DNA of 43,022 nucleotides, taken from contig JAUMZY010000017.1 of NCBI GenBank assembly GCA_030527885.1, forward strand, positions 1 through 43,022, written 5' to 3'. Under the pieces are notes generated by a model. The model saw only the letters and a list, made by a program, of their open reading frames with translations. It had not been told where the DNA came from and ran no database searches. The DNA comes from Corynebacterium sp. Lineage in GTDB: Bacteria; Actinomycetota; Actinomycetes; Mycobacteriales; Mycobacteriaceae. Within the stretch, counting starts at the first letter, position 1. Each line of letters opens with the position of its first letter. Shown here in pieces: positions 1 to 7,607 of this stretch. Position numbers and translations under genes: made by a program.

Positions 1-1
1 T

Positions 2-973
2 CGCAAACTCTCGATACGGTATTCGGAATTACAACCCATAATGAAGGTCAACACTGCCTTGGTACAGGCACGCACCGACCTCGAAGACGCCAAAGAAATG
101 GCCTACGAGGACTCGGATTTTGCTGCTGAGGTCACTCGGCTGGAAACTGAGGTGGTGGAGCTGGAGGAAAAACTCGCCGACTTACTCGCCCCCCGCGACC
201 CCCACGATAGCGACGACATCGTGATGGAAATCAAGGCGGGCGCCGGCGGGGAAGAAGCCGCACTCTTTGCCGGCGAACTGGTACGCATGTACCAACGCTA
301 CGCTGACAAAAACGGCTTCAGCACGGAAGTCCTCGACTTATCCGAATCCGACCTCGGAGGCGTCAAGGACATGACCTTGTCCATTCGGTCGAAGCAGCCC
401 TCCCGCGACGGCGCCTGGAGCGTCTTCAAATTCGAAGGCGGCGTCCACCGCGTCCAACGAGTGCCCGTCACCGAATCCCAAGGCCGCATCCAAACCTCCG
501 CAGCCGGCGTACTGGTCTACCCCGAACCCGACGAAGTCACAGCCGTCGAAATCGACGACAAAGACCTCCGCGTCGACGTCTACCGCTCCTCCGGCAAAGG
601 CGGCCAAGGCGTGAACACCACGGACTCCGCGGTCCGGATTACCCATCTCCCAACAGGTATTGTGGTTACCTGCCAAAAGGAACGATCCCAAATCCAAAAC
701 AAAGCCCGCGCCCTCCAAGTGCTAGCCGCCCGCCTCCAAGCTTTAGCCGAAGAACAAGCCGAAGCCGAAGCAGCCCAAGGCCGCGCCGCCCAAATCCGCA
801 CCCTCGACCGGTCCGAACGCATCCGCACCTATAACTGGCCAGAAAACCGCATCTCCGACCACCGCATCGGATTCAAGGCCAACAACCTTGACTCCGTCCT
901 CAACGGCGACATGGAAGACCTATTCACCGCCCTCCGAGCAGCCGAACGCGCTGCCCGGCTGGAAGCAGAATAA
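2..973 (+). CDS. prfA: Peptide chain release factor 1, 5' end missing
   Basis: RF1 recognises UAA and UAG stop codons in the ribosomal A site and triggers peptide release. The reading frame is open to the first base of the window, and the residues before the first ATG (RYSELQPI around bases 20-40) already match the RF1 family. The ATG at 41 is therefore internal, and the true start lies upstream of the window. The stop-codon-reading tripeptide is PVT within [15 protein letters not shown], the form I associate with actinobacteria (PAT in E. coli). The catalytic GGQ sits in [10 protein letters not shown], the Gln being the substrate of PrmC, whose gene follows directly. About 35-40 N-terminal residues are missing relative to the usual ~358-aa length. 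The second half is strikingly C-rich on the coding strand. Confidence 0.96.
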   Translation, partial: RKLSIRYSELQPIMKVNTALVQARTDLEDAKEMAYEDSDFAAEVTRLETEVVELEEKLADLLAPRDPHDSDDIVMEIKAGAGGEEAALFAGELVRMYQRYADKNGFSTEVLDLSESDLGGVKDMTLSIRSKQPSRDGAWSVFKFEGGVHRVQRVPVTESQGRIQTSAAGVLVYPEPDEVTAVEIDDKDLRVDVYRSSGKGGQGVNTTDSAVRITHLPTGIVVTCQKERSQIQNKARALQVLAARLQALAEEQAEAEAAQGRAAQIRTLDRSERIRTYNWPENRISDHRIGFKANNLDSVLNGDMEDLFTALRAAERAARLEAE

Positions 974-1822
974 GTGCGCGACCTACTGGCAAACGCAACG
1001 GCCACACTAGCCCACGCTGGTGTGGCCTCCCCACGCCACGACGCCCACGCGCTTGCCGCCCACCTCCTCAACGTCGAACCACTCCAACTCCCATTCCTCA
1101 ACCTCACAGACCTACCCGACCAGCACGCTTTTCGACGCTCCTACGCCGAACTCATCGCGCGCCGGGCGGCCCGGGAACCCTTGCAGCATATTGTGGGCAC
1201 CGCTGCGTTTGGGCCGTTGATGTTGCGGGTGGGGCCGGGGGTTTTCATTCCCCGGCCGGAAACCGAATGGTTGGCTGACTGGGTGGTCACTGCCCTGGCG
1301 GGAACACCGCAGCCAATCGTGGTGGATTTGTGCGCTGGTTCGGGGGCGATCGCTGGGTTCATCGCCCAGGCTCGTCCGGATGCCACCGTGTACGCGGTGG
1401 AGTTATCCCCGGCAGCCTTGGAGTACACCCATGCGAATGTGGATCCGCTGGGAGTAAAGGTTGTTGCTGGTGACGCCACCGATCTGGGGGTGTTGCCGCA
1501 GGTGCAGGGGCAGGTTCATGCTGTGGTCACTAATCCGCCTTATGTGCCGCAATCCGATGAGCTGCAACCCGAAGTGTATGCGGACCCCGACATGGCGGTT
1601 TTCGCTGGTGCGGATGGGTTGGATCTCATCCCTGGGCTGCTGCCGGTGGCGCAGCGGTTGCTGCGGCCTGGGGGGATTTTTGCCTGTGAACACGATGATT
1701 CGCATGCGGTGGGCGTCGAAAAGCTGCTGCATGTTGCGGGATTTCGGGAGGTCAGAGGGCATCGTGATTTGACGGGGCGGCCGCGGTTTAGCACGGCGTG
1801 GACCGAATTAACCACAACCTGA
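974..1822 (+). CDS. prmC: Peptide chain release factor N5-glutamine methyltransferase PrmC/HemK
   Basis: PrmC methylates the Gln of the GGQ motif in release factors using S-adenosylmethionine. The GTG start abuts the prfA stop codon, so the two genes are almost certainly translationally coupled. The 282-aa protein has the helical N-terminal domain, the linker FIPRPETE (91-98), a SAM-binding loop DLCAGSG (118-124) and the diagnostic NPPY motif (187-190) that clamps the glutamine. Length is normal. Base composition changes abruptly within the gene: the first ~170 bases are very C-rich on the coding strand, the rest G-rich (see findings). Two copies of the 11-base repeated word lie inside it, at 1127 and, inverted, at 1714. 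Confidence 0.96.
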   Translation: MRDLLANATATLAHAGVASPRHDAHALAAHLLNVEPLQLPFLNLTDLPDQHAFRRSYAELIARRAAREPLQHIVGTAAFGPLMLRVGPGVFIPRPETEWLADWVVTALAGTPQPIVVDLCAGSGAIAGFIAQARPDATVYAVELSPAALEYTHANVDPLGVKVVAGDATDLGVLPQVQGQVHAVVTNPPYVPQSDELQPEVYADPDMAVFAGADGLDLIPGLLPVAQRLLRPGGIFACEHDDSHAVGVEKLLHVAGFREVRGHRDLTGRPRFSTAWTELTTT

Positions 1823-1880
1823 TAACAAGCTGTTAGTCTTAAGTATCGTTACCCCACGTTGATAAGGAAAATGAGCTACT

Positions 1881-2534
1881 GTGAGCAGGATTTATAACTG
1901 CACCTCAACCGGCGAAACCCGCGCTTTGGGTATCAGAGCCGCCGTAAACGTCGTGAAATCTGGTCGCCTCGTGGTGCTACCAACCGATACTCTCTACGGG
2001 TTGGGCTGCGACGCCTTCGATAACGATGCCGTCGCCCGACTGCTGGCCACCAAAAACCGGGGGCCGGACATGCCCGTGCCGGTGCTGGTGGGCAGCTGGG
2101 ACACCGCCCGCGGCCTCGTGCATTCCTACAACGACCAACTGCGCACGCTCATCGAAGCATTCTGGCCGGGTGGTCTGTCCATTGTGGTGCCGCAAGCACC
2201 ATCATTGGCCTGGAATCTGGGGGATACTCGCGGTACTGTCATGCTGCGCATGCCGCTGGACTCCGTTGCTATCGAACTGTTGCGCGAAACCGGACCCATG
2301 GCGGTGTCCAGCGCGAACATTTCTGGGCAACCCCCAGCGACAACCGCCGAAATGGCGCAGGAACAATTAGGCGACGAGGTCAACGTGTACCTCGACGGCG
2401 GGGAATCCACCGTGGGAGTAGCCTCCTCCATTCTTGATGTTTCTGGTCATCAGCCGCGCTTATTGCGGGAAGGTGCGATCTCTACCGAACGCATCGCCGA
2501 AGTATTAGGCCTAGAGCCGGAGAGTCTGCGCTAA
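1881..2534 (+). CDS. ywlC: L-threonylcarbamoyladenylate synthase (Sua5/YwlC/YrdC family)
   Basis: This family makes threonylcarbamoyl-AMP from threonine, bicarbonate and ATP, the first step of t6A37 modification of ANN-decoding tRNAs. The 217-aa protein shows the early family block PTDTLYGLGCDA and the mid-protein block VSSANISGQPPATT; the closing segment VASSILDVSGHQPRLLREGAI is also typical. It has only the YrdC core, without the long C-terminal Sua5 domain. The GTG at 1881 is chosen because AAGGAAA at 1864-1870 gives a normal spacing of about 10 bases; an ATG at 1871 is out of frame and stops quickly. It follows prmC after 58 bases and abuts the next gene, suggesting one operon. Confidence 0.93.
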   Translation: MSRIYNCTSTGETRALGIRAAVNVVKSGRLVVLPTDTLYGLGCDAFDNDAVARLLATKNRGPDMPVPVLVGSWDTARGLVHSYNDQLRTLIEAFWPGGLSIVVPQAPSLAWNLGDTRGTVMLRMPLDSVAIELLRETGPMAVSSANISGQPPATTAEMAQEQLGDEVNVYLDGGESTVGVASSILDVSGHQPRLLREGAISTERIAEVLGLEPESLR

Positions 2535-3725
2535 ATGGGTGCGGGCGTCGCCGGTGTACCGCTACGGGAATTAGGCCTCGTGCTGCTCGTAGCACTATCG
2601 CTTGCATATCTCACCACGGGAATTGTCCGCTACTTCATGGTGCGGTCAAATTGGATGACCGAAATTCGGGAGCGCGACGTGCACACCATGCCCAAACCAC
2701 GCATGGGCGGCGTCGCCATGTTCACCGGCTTCGTCGGTGCCGTCTTCCTGGCCGACCAATTACCCGCCTTGACCCGCGGTTTTCAACCTATCACCCCAGA
2801 AATGAATGCGGTGTTGTGGGGTGGCGTCATCATTGTCATCCTGGGCGCCATTGATGACCTGTGGGAATTGGACGCGCTGACCAAAATCATCGGCCAATTC
2901 TTAGCGGCCCTCATCATGAGCATGCTCGGCCTGAACTGGACCCTGCTGTACGTCCCCTTCGGCGACGGCACCACCGTTCTCCTGGACCAATTCTGGTCGG
3001 TGGTATTAACAGTGCTGTTCACCGTCACGCTGATCAATTCCATCAACTTCGTCGACGGGTTGGATGGCCTGGCGGCCGGGTTGGGAATGATCGCCGGCGG
3101 CTCCATCTTGCTGTTTTCCCTCACCATTTTGCATGACCAAGGCGGCATGGTTTCCGCCTACCCACCAGCAATTATTGCCGCCGCTTTGGTGGGCATGTGC
3201 GCTGGTTTCCTGCCGCATAATTTTGAGCCCTCCCGGATTTTCATGGGGGATTCTGGTGCCATGCTGATCGGGTACTTACTGGCCGCCGCCTCTACCTCAG
3301 CTAGTGGAAAAATCAACATGGGGCTGTACGGCGCGGTGGACATGGTGGCGTTGCTGTCGCCGATCATCGTGGTGTTGGCGGCGGTGTTCATTCCACTGTT
3401 GGACCTGGTCATGGCGGTGGTGCGGCGGCTGAGCAAAGGGCAATCGCCGTTCAGTGCCGATAAGAAGCACCTGCATCACCGCCTGCTTACGCTGGGGCAT
3501 TCGCACCGAAATGTGGTGTTATTGCTGTACTCCTGGGTGTTCGTGGTGGCCGTGGGGGCGGTGGCGTTTTCCATGGTGCCGCCGCTGTGGGCCACTGGGG
3601 GAATGGTGGTGGCGCTGATCATCGCCACCATTGCTACCCGCGAGCCGGTGAAGCGGGCGCGGGCGCAGCGGTCCGAGCGGCCCAAACGGGTGATTAGCCA
3701 TCGCCGAGGTAGCGGGCTGGGGTGA
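2535..3725 (+). CDS. wecA: Polyprenyl-phosphate GlcNAc-1-phosphate transferase, WecA/MraY family
   Basis: This multi-spanning membrane enzyme transfers a sugar-1-phosphate, probably GlcNAc-1-P, from its UDP form to decaprenyl phosphate. In mycolate-making actinobacteria this starts the linker between arabinogalactan and peptidoglycan. The 396-aa protein has about ten hydrophobic segments and the family motifs in order: KPRMGGVAM (54-62), the magnesium-binding pair DD (107-108), NFVDGLDG (171-178), FMGDSGAM and the His-rich HLHHR loop. The C-terminus ends in a basic tail, as in the actinobacterial homologues. The ATG directly follows the stop of the preceding gene. GlcNAc as substrate is inferred from family and organism, not read from the sequence. 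Confidence 0.9.
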   Translation: MGAGVAGVPLRELGLVLLVALSLAYLTTGIVRYFMVRSNWMTEIRERDVHTMPKPRMGGVAMFTGFVGAVFLADQLPALTRGFQPITPEMNAVLWGGVIIVILGAIDDLWELDALTKIIGQFLAALIMSMLGLNWTLLYVPFGDGTTVLLDQFWSVVLTVLFTVTLINSINFVDGLDGLAAGLGMIAGGSILLFSLTILHDQGGMVSAYPPAIIAAALVGMCAGFLPHNFEPSRIFMGDSGAMLIGYLLAAASTSASGKINMGLYGAVDMVALLSPIIVVLAAVFIPLLDLVMAVVRRLSKGQSPFSADKKHLHHRLLTLGHSHRNVVLLLYSWVFVVAVGAVAFSMVPPLWATGGMVVALIIATIATREPVKRARAQRSERPKRVISHRRGSGLG

Positions 3726-3806
3726 TGCGGTGTGGTGGCTCGGTGCGGCGATGCGTTGGAGCGACTCGTTGCGGATTGGTTGCAGCGGGGGAGTGGCGGT
3801 TGTGCA

Positions 3807-3848
3807 GCAGTGTTTATGTTGGTGCGTGGATTGTTTCATAAACACTGC
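3807..3848. other. Perfect 12-bp inverted repeat before the atpI-like gene
   Basis: Arms GCAGTGTTTATG (3807-3818) and CATAAACACTGC (3837-3848) are perfectly complementary with an 18-base spacer. No run of T follows on either strand, so a standard intrinsic terminator is unlikely. The right arm ends about 24 bases before the likely start codon of the next gene. It could be an operator, a leader hairpin or a U-less terminator of the wecA operon. What is certain is the symmetry, not the role. Confidence 0.6.
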
Positions 3849-3871
3849 GCCATTAGGTAGGATTGCCCTTT

Positions 3872-4327
3872 GTGACTACCAAAAATGATGATGAGCAGCA
3901 GCAAGCGACTCGCAAACCGGCGTCGGAATACGACGATCCCCGTCGCCCACTTGTTCGAGCATTACGCTTGGGCTCATACGGGTTGCTGGGGGTAACCCTG
4001 ATCTCCCTCATGGCATGGGGCGGCTTCAAAGGCCTACCCGGCATCTGGGGTGTACTGCTCGGCGCAGCCATCGGCGGGGGCTTCATGCTGGCCACAGTCA
4101 TTAGCGTGCTCATGACCTCATCCACCAGCCCGACCGTCACCGGGGCCGTGGTGCTGGGTGGCTGGCTAGTCAAGCTTGTGGTCTTGCTTTTGGTGTTGAT
4201 GCTCATTCGGGACATGACATTTTATTCCTCCGTGGCGCTATTTGTCACGATGCTTTTAAGTCTGATCGTGGTGTTGGTGACAGAGGCCTACGGCGTGATC
4301 ACGTCACGTGTGACATATCTGAACTAA
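3872..4327 (+). CDS. atpI: AtpI-like small membrane protein (ATP synthase protein I family)
   Basis: The product is about 151 aa with a charged, disordered N-terminus and four hydrophobic segments, two of them separated by a Gly-rich turn (GVLLGAAIGGG). AtpI-family proteins precede Fo genes in many bacteria and are linked to assembly of the c-ring; that role here is inferred from size, topology and position 0.7 kb upstream of atpB. Start choice: AGGTAGGA at 3855-3862 is nine bases before GTG 3872, whereas the TTG at 3863 touches it, so GTG is preferred. Sequence similarity within this family is weak, so the name is less certain than for the neighbours. A perfect inverted repeat lies just upstream. 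Confidence 0.78.
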   Translation: MTTKNDDEQQQATRKPASEYDDPRRPLVRALRLGSYGLLGVTLISLMAWGGFKGLPGIWGVLLGAAIGGGFMLATVISVLMTSSTSPTVTGAVVLGGWLVKLVVLLLVLMLIRDMTFYSSVALFVTMLLSLIVVLVTEAYGVITSRVTYLN

Positions 4328-4335
4328 ATTGCATT

Positions 4336-4346
4336 GCTTTTCGACG
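4336..4346 (+). repeat. Intergenic copy of the GCTTTTCGACG word
   Basis: Exact copy located nine bases after the atpI-like stop codon. Its presence outside coding sequence shows that the word is not simply a result of codon choice. Confidence 0.7.
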
Positions 4347-4472
4347 CTTCCCGCTGCCTGTGGTCTGTTTGCGGTCGGCCAGCGCATCCCGCGCTGGTAG
4401 CAGCTTGGATATGACTAAGTTGCAGAAGTGACAACTTTAAGTCGGTAAATTTTCTATTCGGATGCTCCGCTA

Positions 4473-4494
4473 ACCCCTTAAAGGGGTAGTTTTG
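4473..4494 (+). terminator. Weak hairpin followed by T-run
   Basis: ACCCC at 4473-4477 pairs with GGGGT at 4483-4487 around a 5-base loop, followed after AG by TTTT. The stem is only five pairs (seven if the loop shrinks to one base), so termination of the atpI transcript here is possible but unproven. Confidence 0.35.
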
Positions 4495-4667
4495 TATTGG
4501 AGTGGGGTTGGGGGTATGCCGCCTCACGCCCAAGATATATCACAATTTAGTAACGTAATTCCCTGGTGGGGTTACTCGGTTGTTATGTGGTGGGGTGTGC
4601 TGACCGCGCTGTTAAAAGCGGTAAAGCTGCATCGGGGGAGTGTGACAATATTTCCACTATTCCGCGA

Positions 4668-4700
4668 AAACGGGGGTAAATATTACCCCCGTTTACTTTT
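4668..4700 (+). terminator. Perfect 12-bp hairpin in the atp leader, terminator or attenuator candidate
   Basis: AAACGGGGGTAA (4668-4679) and TTACCCCCGTTT (4683-4694) form a perfect stem with a three-base loop, followed by ACTTTT. The stem is strong and the T-run short. It lies about 300 bases before atpB and upstream of the best promoter-like element, so it may end a short upstream transcript, or may act on atp expression if transcription starts further up. Confidence 0.5.
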
Positions 4701-4802
4701 GTGGTACAGCTCATAATTTAAAGTTCGTGCCTGTTCACTGGGGGGTGAGAAACGCGGGGGTAATTCTGAACTGTCAATATGTGGGAAAACTTGGGTTTAT
4801 GC

Positions 4803-4814
4803 TGCTATTCTAAT
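4803..4814 (+). promoter_or_regulatory. Extended minus-10 candidate for the atp operon
   Basis: TG-C-TATTCT at 4803-4811 fits an extended minus-10 element, but no good minus-35 is seen at the right distance. It is the best candidate I can find between the 4668 hairpin and atpB, and would give a leader of roughly 170 bases. The main support is position. Confidence 0.3.
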
Positions 4815-4989
4815 CGGTGGGTTAATGAGGAATATCTGCTTCCTATCAAGGGATGTTCCATGCACAATCCCCTGTGGCCGCCATGCTGATGTGCGACGGA
4901 GTCCGTGGTGGTTACAGCGAGTTTATAGACATCCATCGCACCGCAAGAATCTATGCGGAATTCTTGCGGCCCGAACACGGGAGAGAACG

Positions 4990-5811
4990 CTGAGCGTTAC
5001 AACATTATCCTTGGAGGGGGAATTCCATAGCCCCTCAATGGAGGAAGAGTTTTTCCCGGGTGAATCGGCCAACGAATTTATTTGGGTAGACCACCTCACT
5101 GGTGGGTGGTTCAACCTGGATCGAATAATGTTGGTCCGTTTGGTGATGGCTGCGATTCTGATCATTTTCTTCGTAGTGGCAATGCGCAAACCAAAGTTGG
5201 TTCCAACTGGTATGCAAAACGTCGCGGAGATCATGCTCGATTTTGTCCGAATTCATATTGCAGAAGAAATCCTTGGTAAGAAAGAAGGCCGCCGGTTCTT
5301 TGCCGTGCTGGTTCCCATTTTCTTCCTGGTGCTCTTCCTCAATGCCTCTTCGGTCATTCCATTCCTAAACATTTCCTCCAATGCGCGTGCTGGCATGCCA
5401 TTTATCTTGGCAATGTTTGGGTATATCGCTTTCATCTATGCAGGTGCAAAACGTTACGGCTTCTTCAAATACATGAGGAGCTCCGTGGTTGTTCCTAATC
5501 TGCCATGGCCACTACATATTTTGGTCGTGCCGTTGGAATTCTTCTCCACATTCATTTTGCGCCCCGTTACGCTGACTGTTCGTTTGTTGTCCAATATGTT
5601 GGTTGGACACATCATCTTGGTATTGCTGTTTGGCGCCACCAACTTCTTCTTCTGGCAAATGAATGTTTGGACTGCGCTGTCGGCACTAACCCTGGTGACA
5701 GGCATTGCCTTCACACTCTTTGAGTGCTTGGTGATCTTCCTCCAGGCGTATATCTTTACCTTGCTGGTAGCCGTATATATCGAATTATCGCTACATGCGG
5801 ACGAGCACTAA
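4990..5811 (+). CDS. atpB: F1Fo ATP synthase subunit a
   Basis: Subunit a is the membrane stator that carries protons to the c-ring. The protein has the family's hydrophobic helices and the essential-arginine block RPVTLTVRLLSNMLVGH, and ends in the conserved IFTLLVAVYIELSLH. The start is unusual. The conserved N-terminus (EGEFHSPSMEEEFFPGE) begins before the first in-frame ATG of the core (5038). Upstream in-frame candidates are TTG 5011, with no ribosome binding site, and CTG 4990, with GGGAGAG at 4979-4985 four bases away. I place the start at CTG 4990; TTG 5011 fits the usual family start nearly as well. A longer frame from ATG 4825 adds a Cys- and Arg-rich segment unlike subunit a and is rejected. 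Confidence 0.93.
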   Translation: MSVTTLSLEGEFHSPSMEEEFFPGESANEFIWVDHLTGGWFNLDRIMLVRLVMAAILIIFFVVAMRKPKLVPTGMQNVAEIMLDFVRIHIAEEILGKKEGRRFFAVLVPIFFLVLFLNASSVIPFLNISSNARAGMPFILAMFGYIAFIYAGAKRYGFFKYMRSSVVVPNLPWPLHILVVPLEFFSTFILRPVTLTVRLLSNMLVGHIILVLLFGATNFFFWQMNVWTALSALTLVTGIAFTLFECLVIFLQAYIFTLLVAVYIELSLHADEH

Positions 5812-5833
5812 CCTCACAACTCACACATTCACC

Positions 5834-5852
5834 GCCCACAACAAAGGTGGGC
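5834..5852 (+). other. Intercistronic hairpin between atpB and atpE
   Basis: GCCCAC (5834-5839) pairs with GTGGGC (5847-5852) around a 7-base loop, 24 bases before the atpE start codon. No T-run follows. Subunit c is needed in many more copies than subunit a, so a processing or stability element at this position is reasonable, but that is inference. Confidence 0.4.
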
Positions 5853-5858
5853 ATTTAG

Positions 5859-6122
<264 letters not shown>

Positions 6123-6152
6123 TGCTAACCACCATACGAAAGTAAAATATTC

Positions 6153-6722
6153 ATGACGAATATCATCATTTATCTGGCCGAGGGCAGCAGCCACGGGGCA
6201 ATCAACCCCCTGCTGCCTAAGAACTATGATATTAGTTGGTCGATCGTCGTACTCATCGTTGTTGGACTGATGTTCTGGAAGCTGGTGCTACCAAAATTCC
6301 ATGAAGTCTTGGAGCAGCGCGAAGAACTCATCAAGGGTGGCATTGAAAGCGCCGAAAAGGCCCAGGATGAAGCCAAAGCAGCACTAGAAAAGTACAACAA
6401 AAAGCTTGCTGATGCGCGTACTGAAGCCGCAGAAATCCGAGAAGCCGCCCAAGAAAAGGGCAAGCAGATCGAGGCTGAATACAAGGCAAAAGCAACTGAA
6501 GAGAGTGCGCGCATCGTCGAAAACGGCGAGAAGCAACTGTTGGTCCAGCGTGAGCTGGTGGTGGCAGAACTACGTCGTGAGATGGGGCAGCATGCCATTG
6601 ATTTGGCTGAAGCCCTCGTGGGCGAACAGCTATCAGCAGATGTGAAACGTTCCGGCACAATTGATCGTTTCCTAGGCGAACTTGATTCTGCCTCTGGAAC
6701 CCAATCATCAGCAGGAAAGTAG
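6153..6722 (+). CDS. atpF: F1Fo ATP synthase subunit b
   Basis: Subunit b is the peripheral stalk that links subunit a to F1. The 189-aa protein has a single membrane helix around residues 28-46 ([19 protein letters not shown]) followed by a long, charged coiled coil rich in Ala, Glu and Lys, ending in a short Ser-rich tail. It is a free subunit, with no fusion to delta as found in mycobacterial operons. It overlaps nothing and atpH starts six bases after its stop. Confidence 0.95.
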   Translation: MTNIIIYLAEGSSHGAINPLLPKNYDISWSIVVLIVVGLMFWKLVLPKFHEVLEQREELIKGGIESAEKAQDEAKAALEKYNKKLADARTEAAEIREAAQEKGKQIEAEYKAKATEESARIVENGEKQLLVQRELVVAELRREMGQHAIDLAEALVGEQLSADVKRSGTIDRFLGELDSASGTQSSAGK

Positions 6723-6728
6723 GCACAC

Positions 6729-7547
6729 ATGCACGCAGCAAGCCGCGAAGCACTGGCATACGTCTCGGAATACTTCGATGTCACATCGCAGAAACAAGAC
6801 AACCCAGTTGCCGTAGCCGCCCAAACGGGTGCCGAGCTGTTCGATGTGGTGGAGGTGCTCGATGCAGATCGAACCCTGCGAATCACCGTGGCGGAAGCCT
6901 CCCTCCCAGCCGAACAACGCTCAGGAATTGTCTCTGCTGTATTTGCCGGAAAAGTGTCCCAGTACACCTTGGAGTTGCTCATCACGGTGACTCGCCAGGT
7001 GTGGTCCACCCCCCGGGAATTACGCACCGGTTTGGTCCTGCTGGGACGTCGAGCACTCTTGCGTGCCGCTGAGCATCAAGGTCAACTCATCCAAGTAGAA
7101 GAAGAACTCTTCCGCTTGTCGCGGTTATTACTGTCCGAAACGCAGTTGACTTTGCTTCTCGACGAGCGCAGTGCGGATCGCGTCGCAAAGCGAGATCTGC
7201 TAGCAAAAGTGCTGTATGGCAAGGTGACCGCAGTGACGGAAGCCCTAGCATTGCAAGCCATTGGCCGCCCAGAACACAATGCCATCGACGATATCAATGC
7301 GATATCCGAATTTGCCGCACAACTCCGCGGCAGCGATGTAGCGTTCGTGCTCACAGCTTATCCGTTGACGGATGCGCAACGCCAGGCACTGACCACAAAG
7401 CTAGAGGGCATTTACGCTCGCCCCATCAGTCTGCACACCGAGGTTGATCCCAGCCTCATTGGTGGTGCAATTATTCGAGTCGGCGATGAAGTAATTGACG
7501 GCAGCACCTCGGGTAAACTCGAACGGCTGCGCGCCCAACTCGTGTAA
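6729..7547 (+). CDS. atpH: F1Fo ATP synthase subunit delta, long actinobacterial form
   Basis: Delta sits on top of F1 and joins it to the peripheral stalk. At 272 aa it is about 90 residues longer than E. coli delta; the extra part is N-terminal. The C-terminal block DPSLIGGAIIRVGDEVIDGS and LERLRAQL is the delta/OSCP signature. Long delta subunits with separate b subunits are what I expect in corynebacteria. ATG 6729 follows the atpF stop by six bases. The variant word GCTTCTCGACG lies at 7154. Confidence 0.95.
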   Translation: MHAASREALAYVSEYFDVTSQKQDNPVAVAAQTGAELFDVVEVLDADRTLRITVAEASLPAEQRSGIVSAVFAGKVSQYTLELLITVTRQVWSTPRELRTGLVLLGRRALLRAAEHQGQLIQVEEELFRLSRLLLSETQLTLLLDERSADRVAKRDLLAKVLYGKVTAVTEALALQAIGRPEHNAIDDINAISEFAAQLRGSDVAFVLTAYPLTDAQRQALTTKLEGIYARPISLHTEVDPSLIGGAIIRVGDEVIDGSTSGKLERLRAQLV

Positions 7548-7607
7548 CAACACGAATAATAGTAAACAAAGAAATTGTTGGAAGAAACTACCGAGAGCAG
7601 GAAGAAC

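Larger units (their letters stand above)
4328..4989. other. Non-coding region upstream of the ATP synthase operon
   Basis: This 660-bp stretch has no convincing gene. A 74-codon open frame at 4492-4716 has a Trp- and Gly-rich product unlike any family I know and no ribosome binding site. The region contains a copy of the 11-base repeated word at 4336-4346, a 7-bp stem at 4379-4397 (CCAGCGC/GCGCTGG), a small palindrome at 4473-4487 (ACCCC/GGGGT) followed by TTTT, and a 12-bp stem at 4668-4694. An extended minus-10-like element is at 4803-4811. It most likely holds the end of the upstream transcript and the promoter and leader of the atp operon. Confidence 0.6.

Noticed and set aside
4492-4716. 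74-codon open frame in the atp leader
   Set aside because: No ribosome binding site, odd composition, and it contains the perfect 12-bp hairpin at its end.
4825-4989. N-terminal extension of subunit a from ATG 4825
   Set aside because: The extra 55 residues are Cys- and Arg-rich, have no resemblance to subunit a and no ribosome binding site.
6224-7027. 267-codon reverse frame over atpF and atpH
   Set aside because: Ser- and Arg-rich shadow of two well-supported ATP synthase genes.
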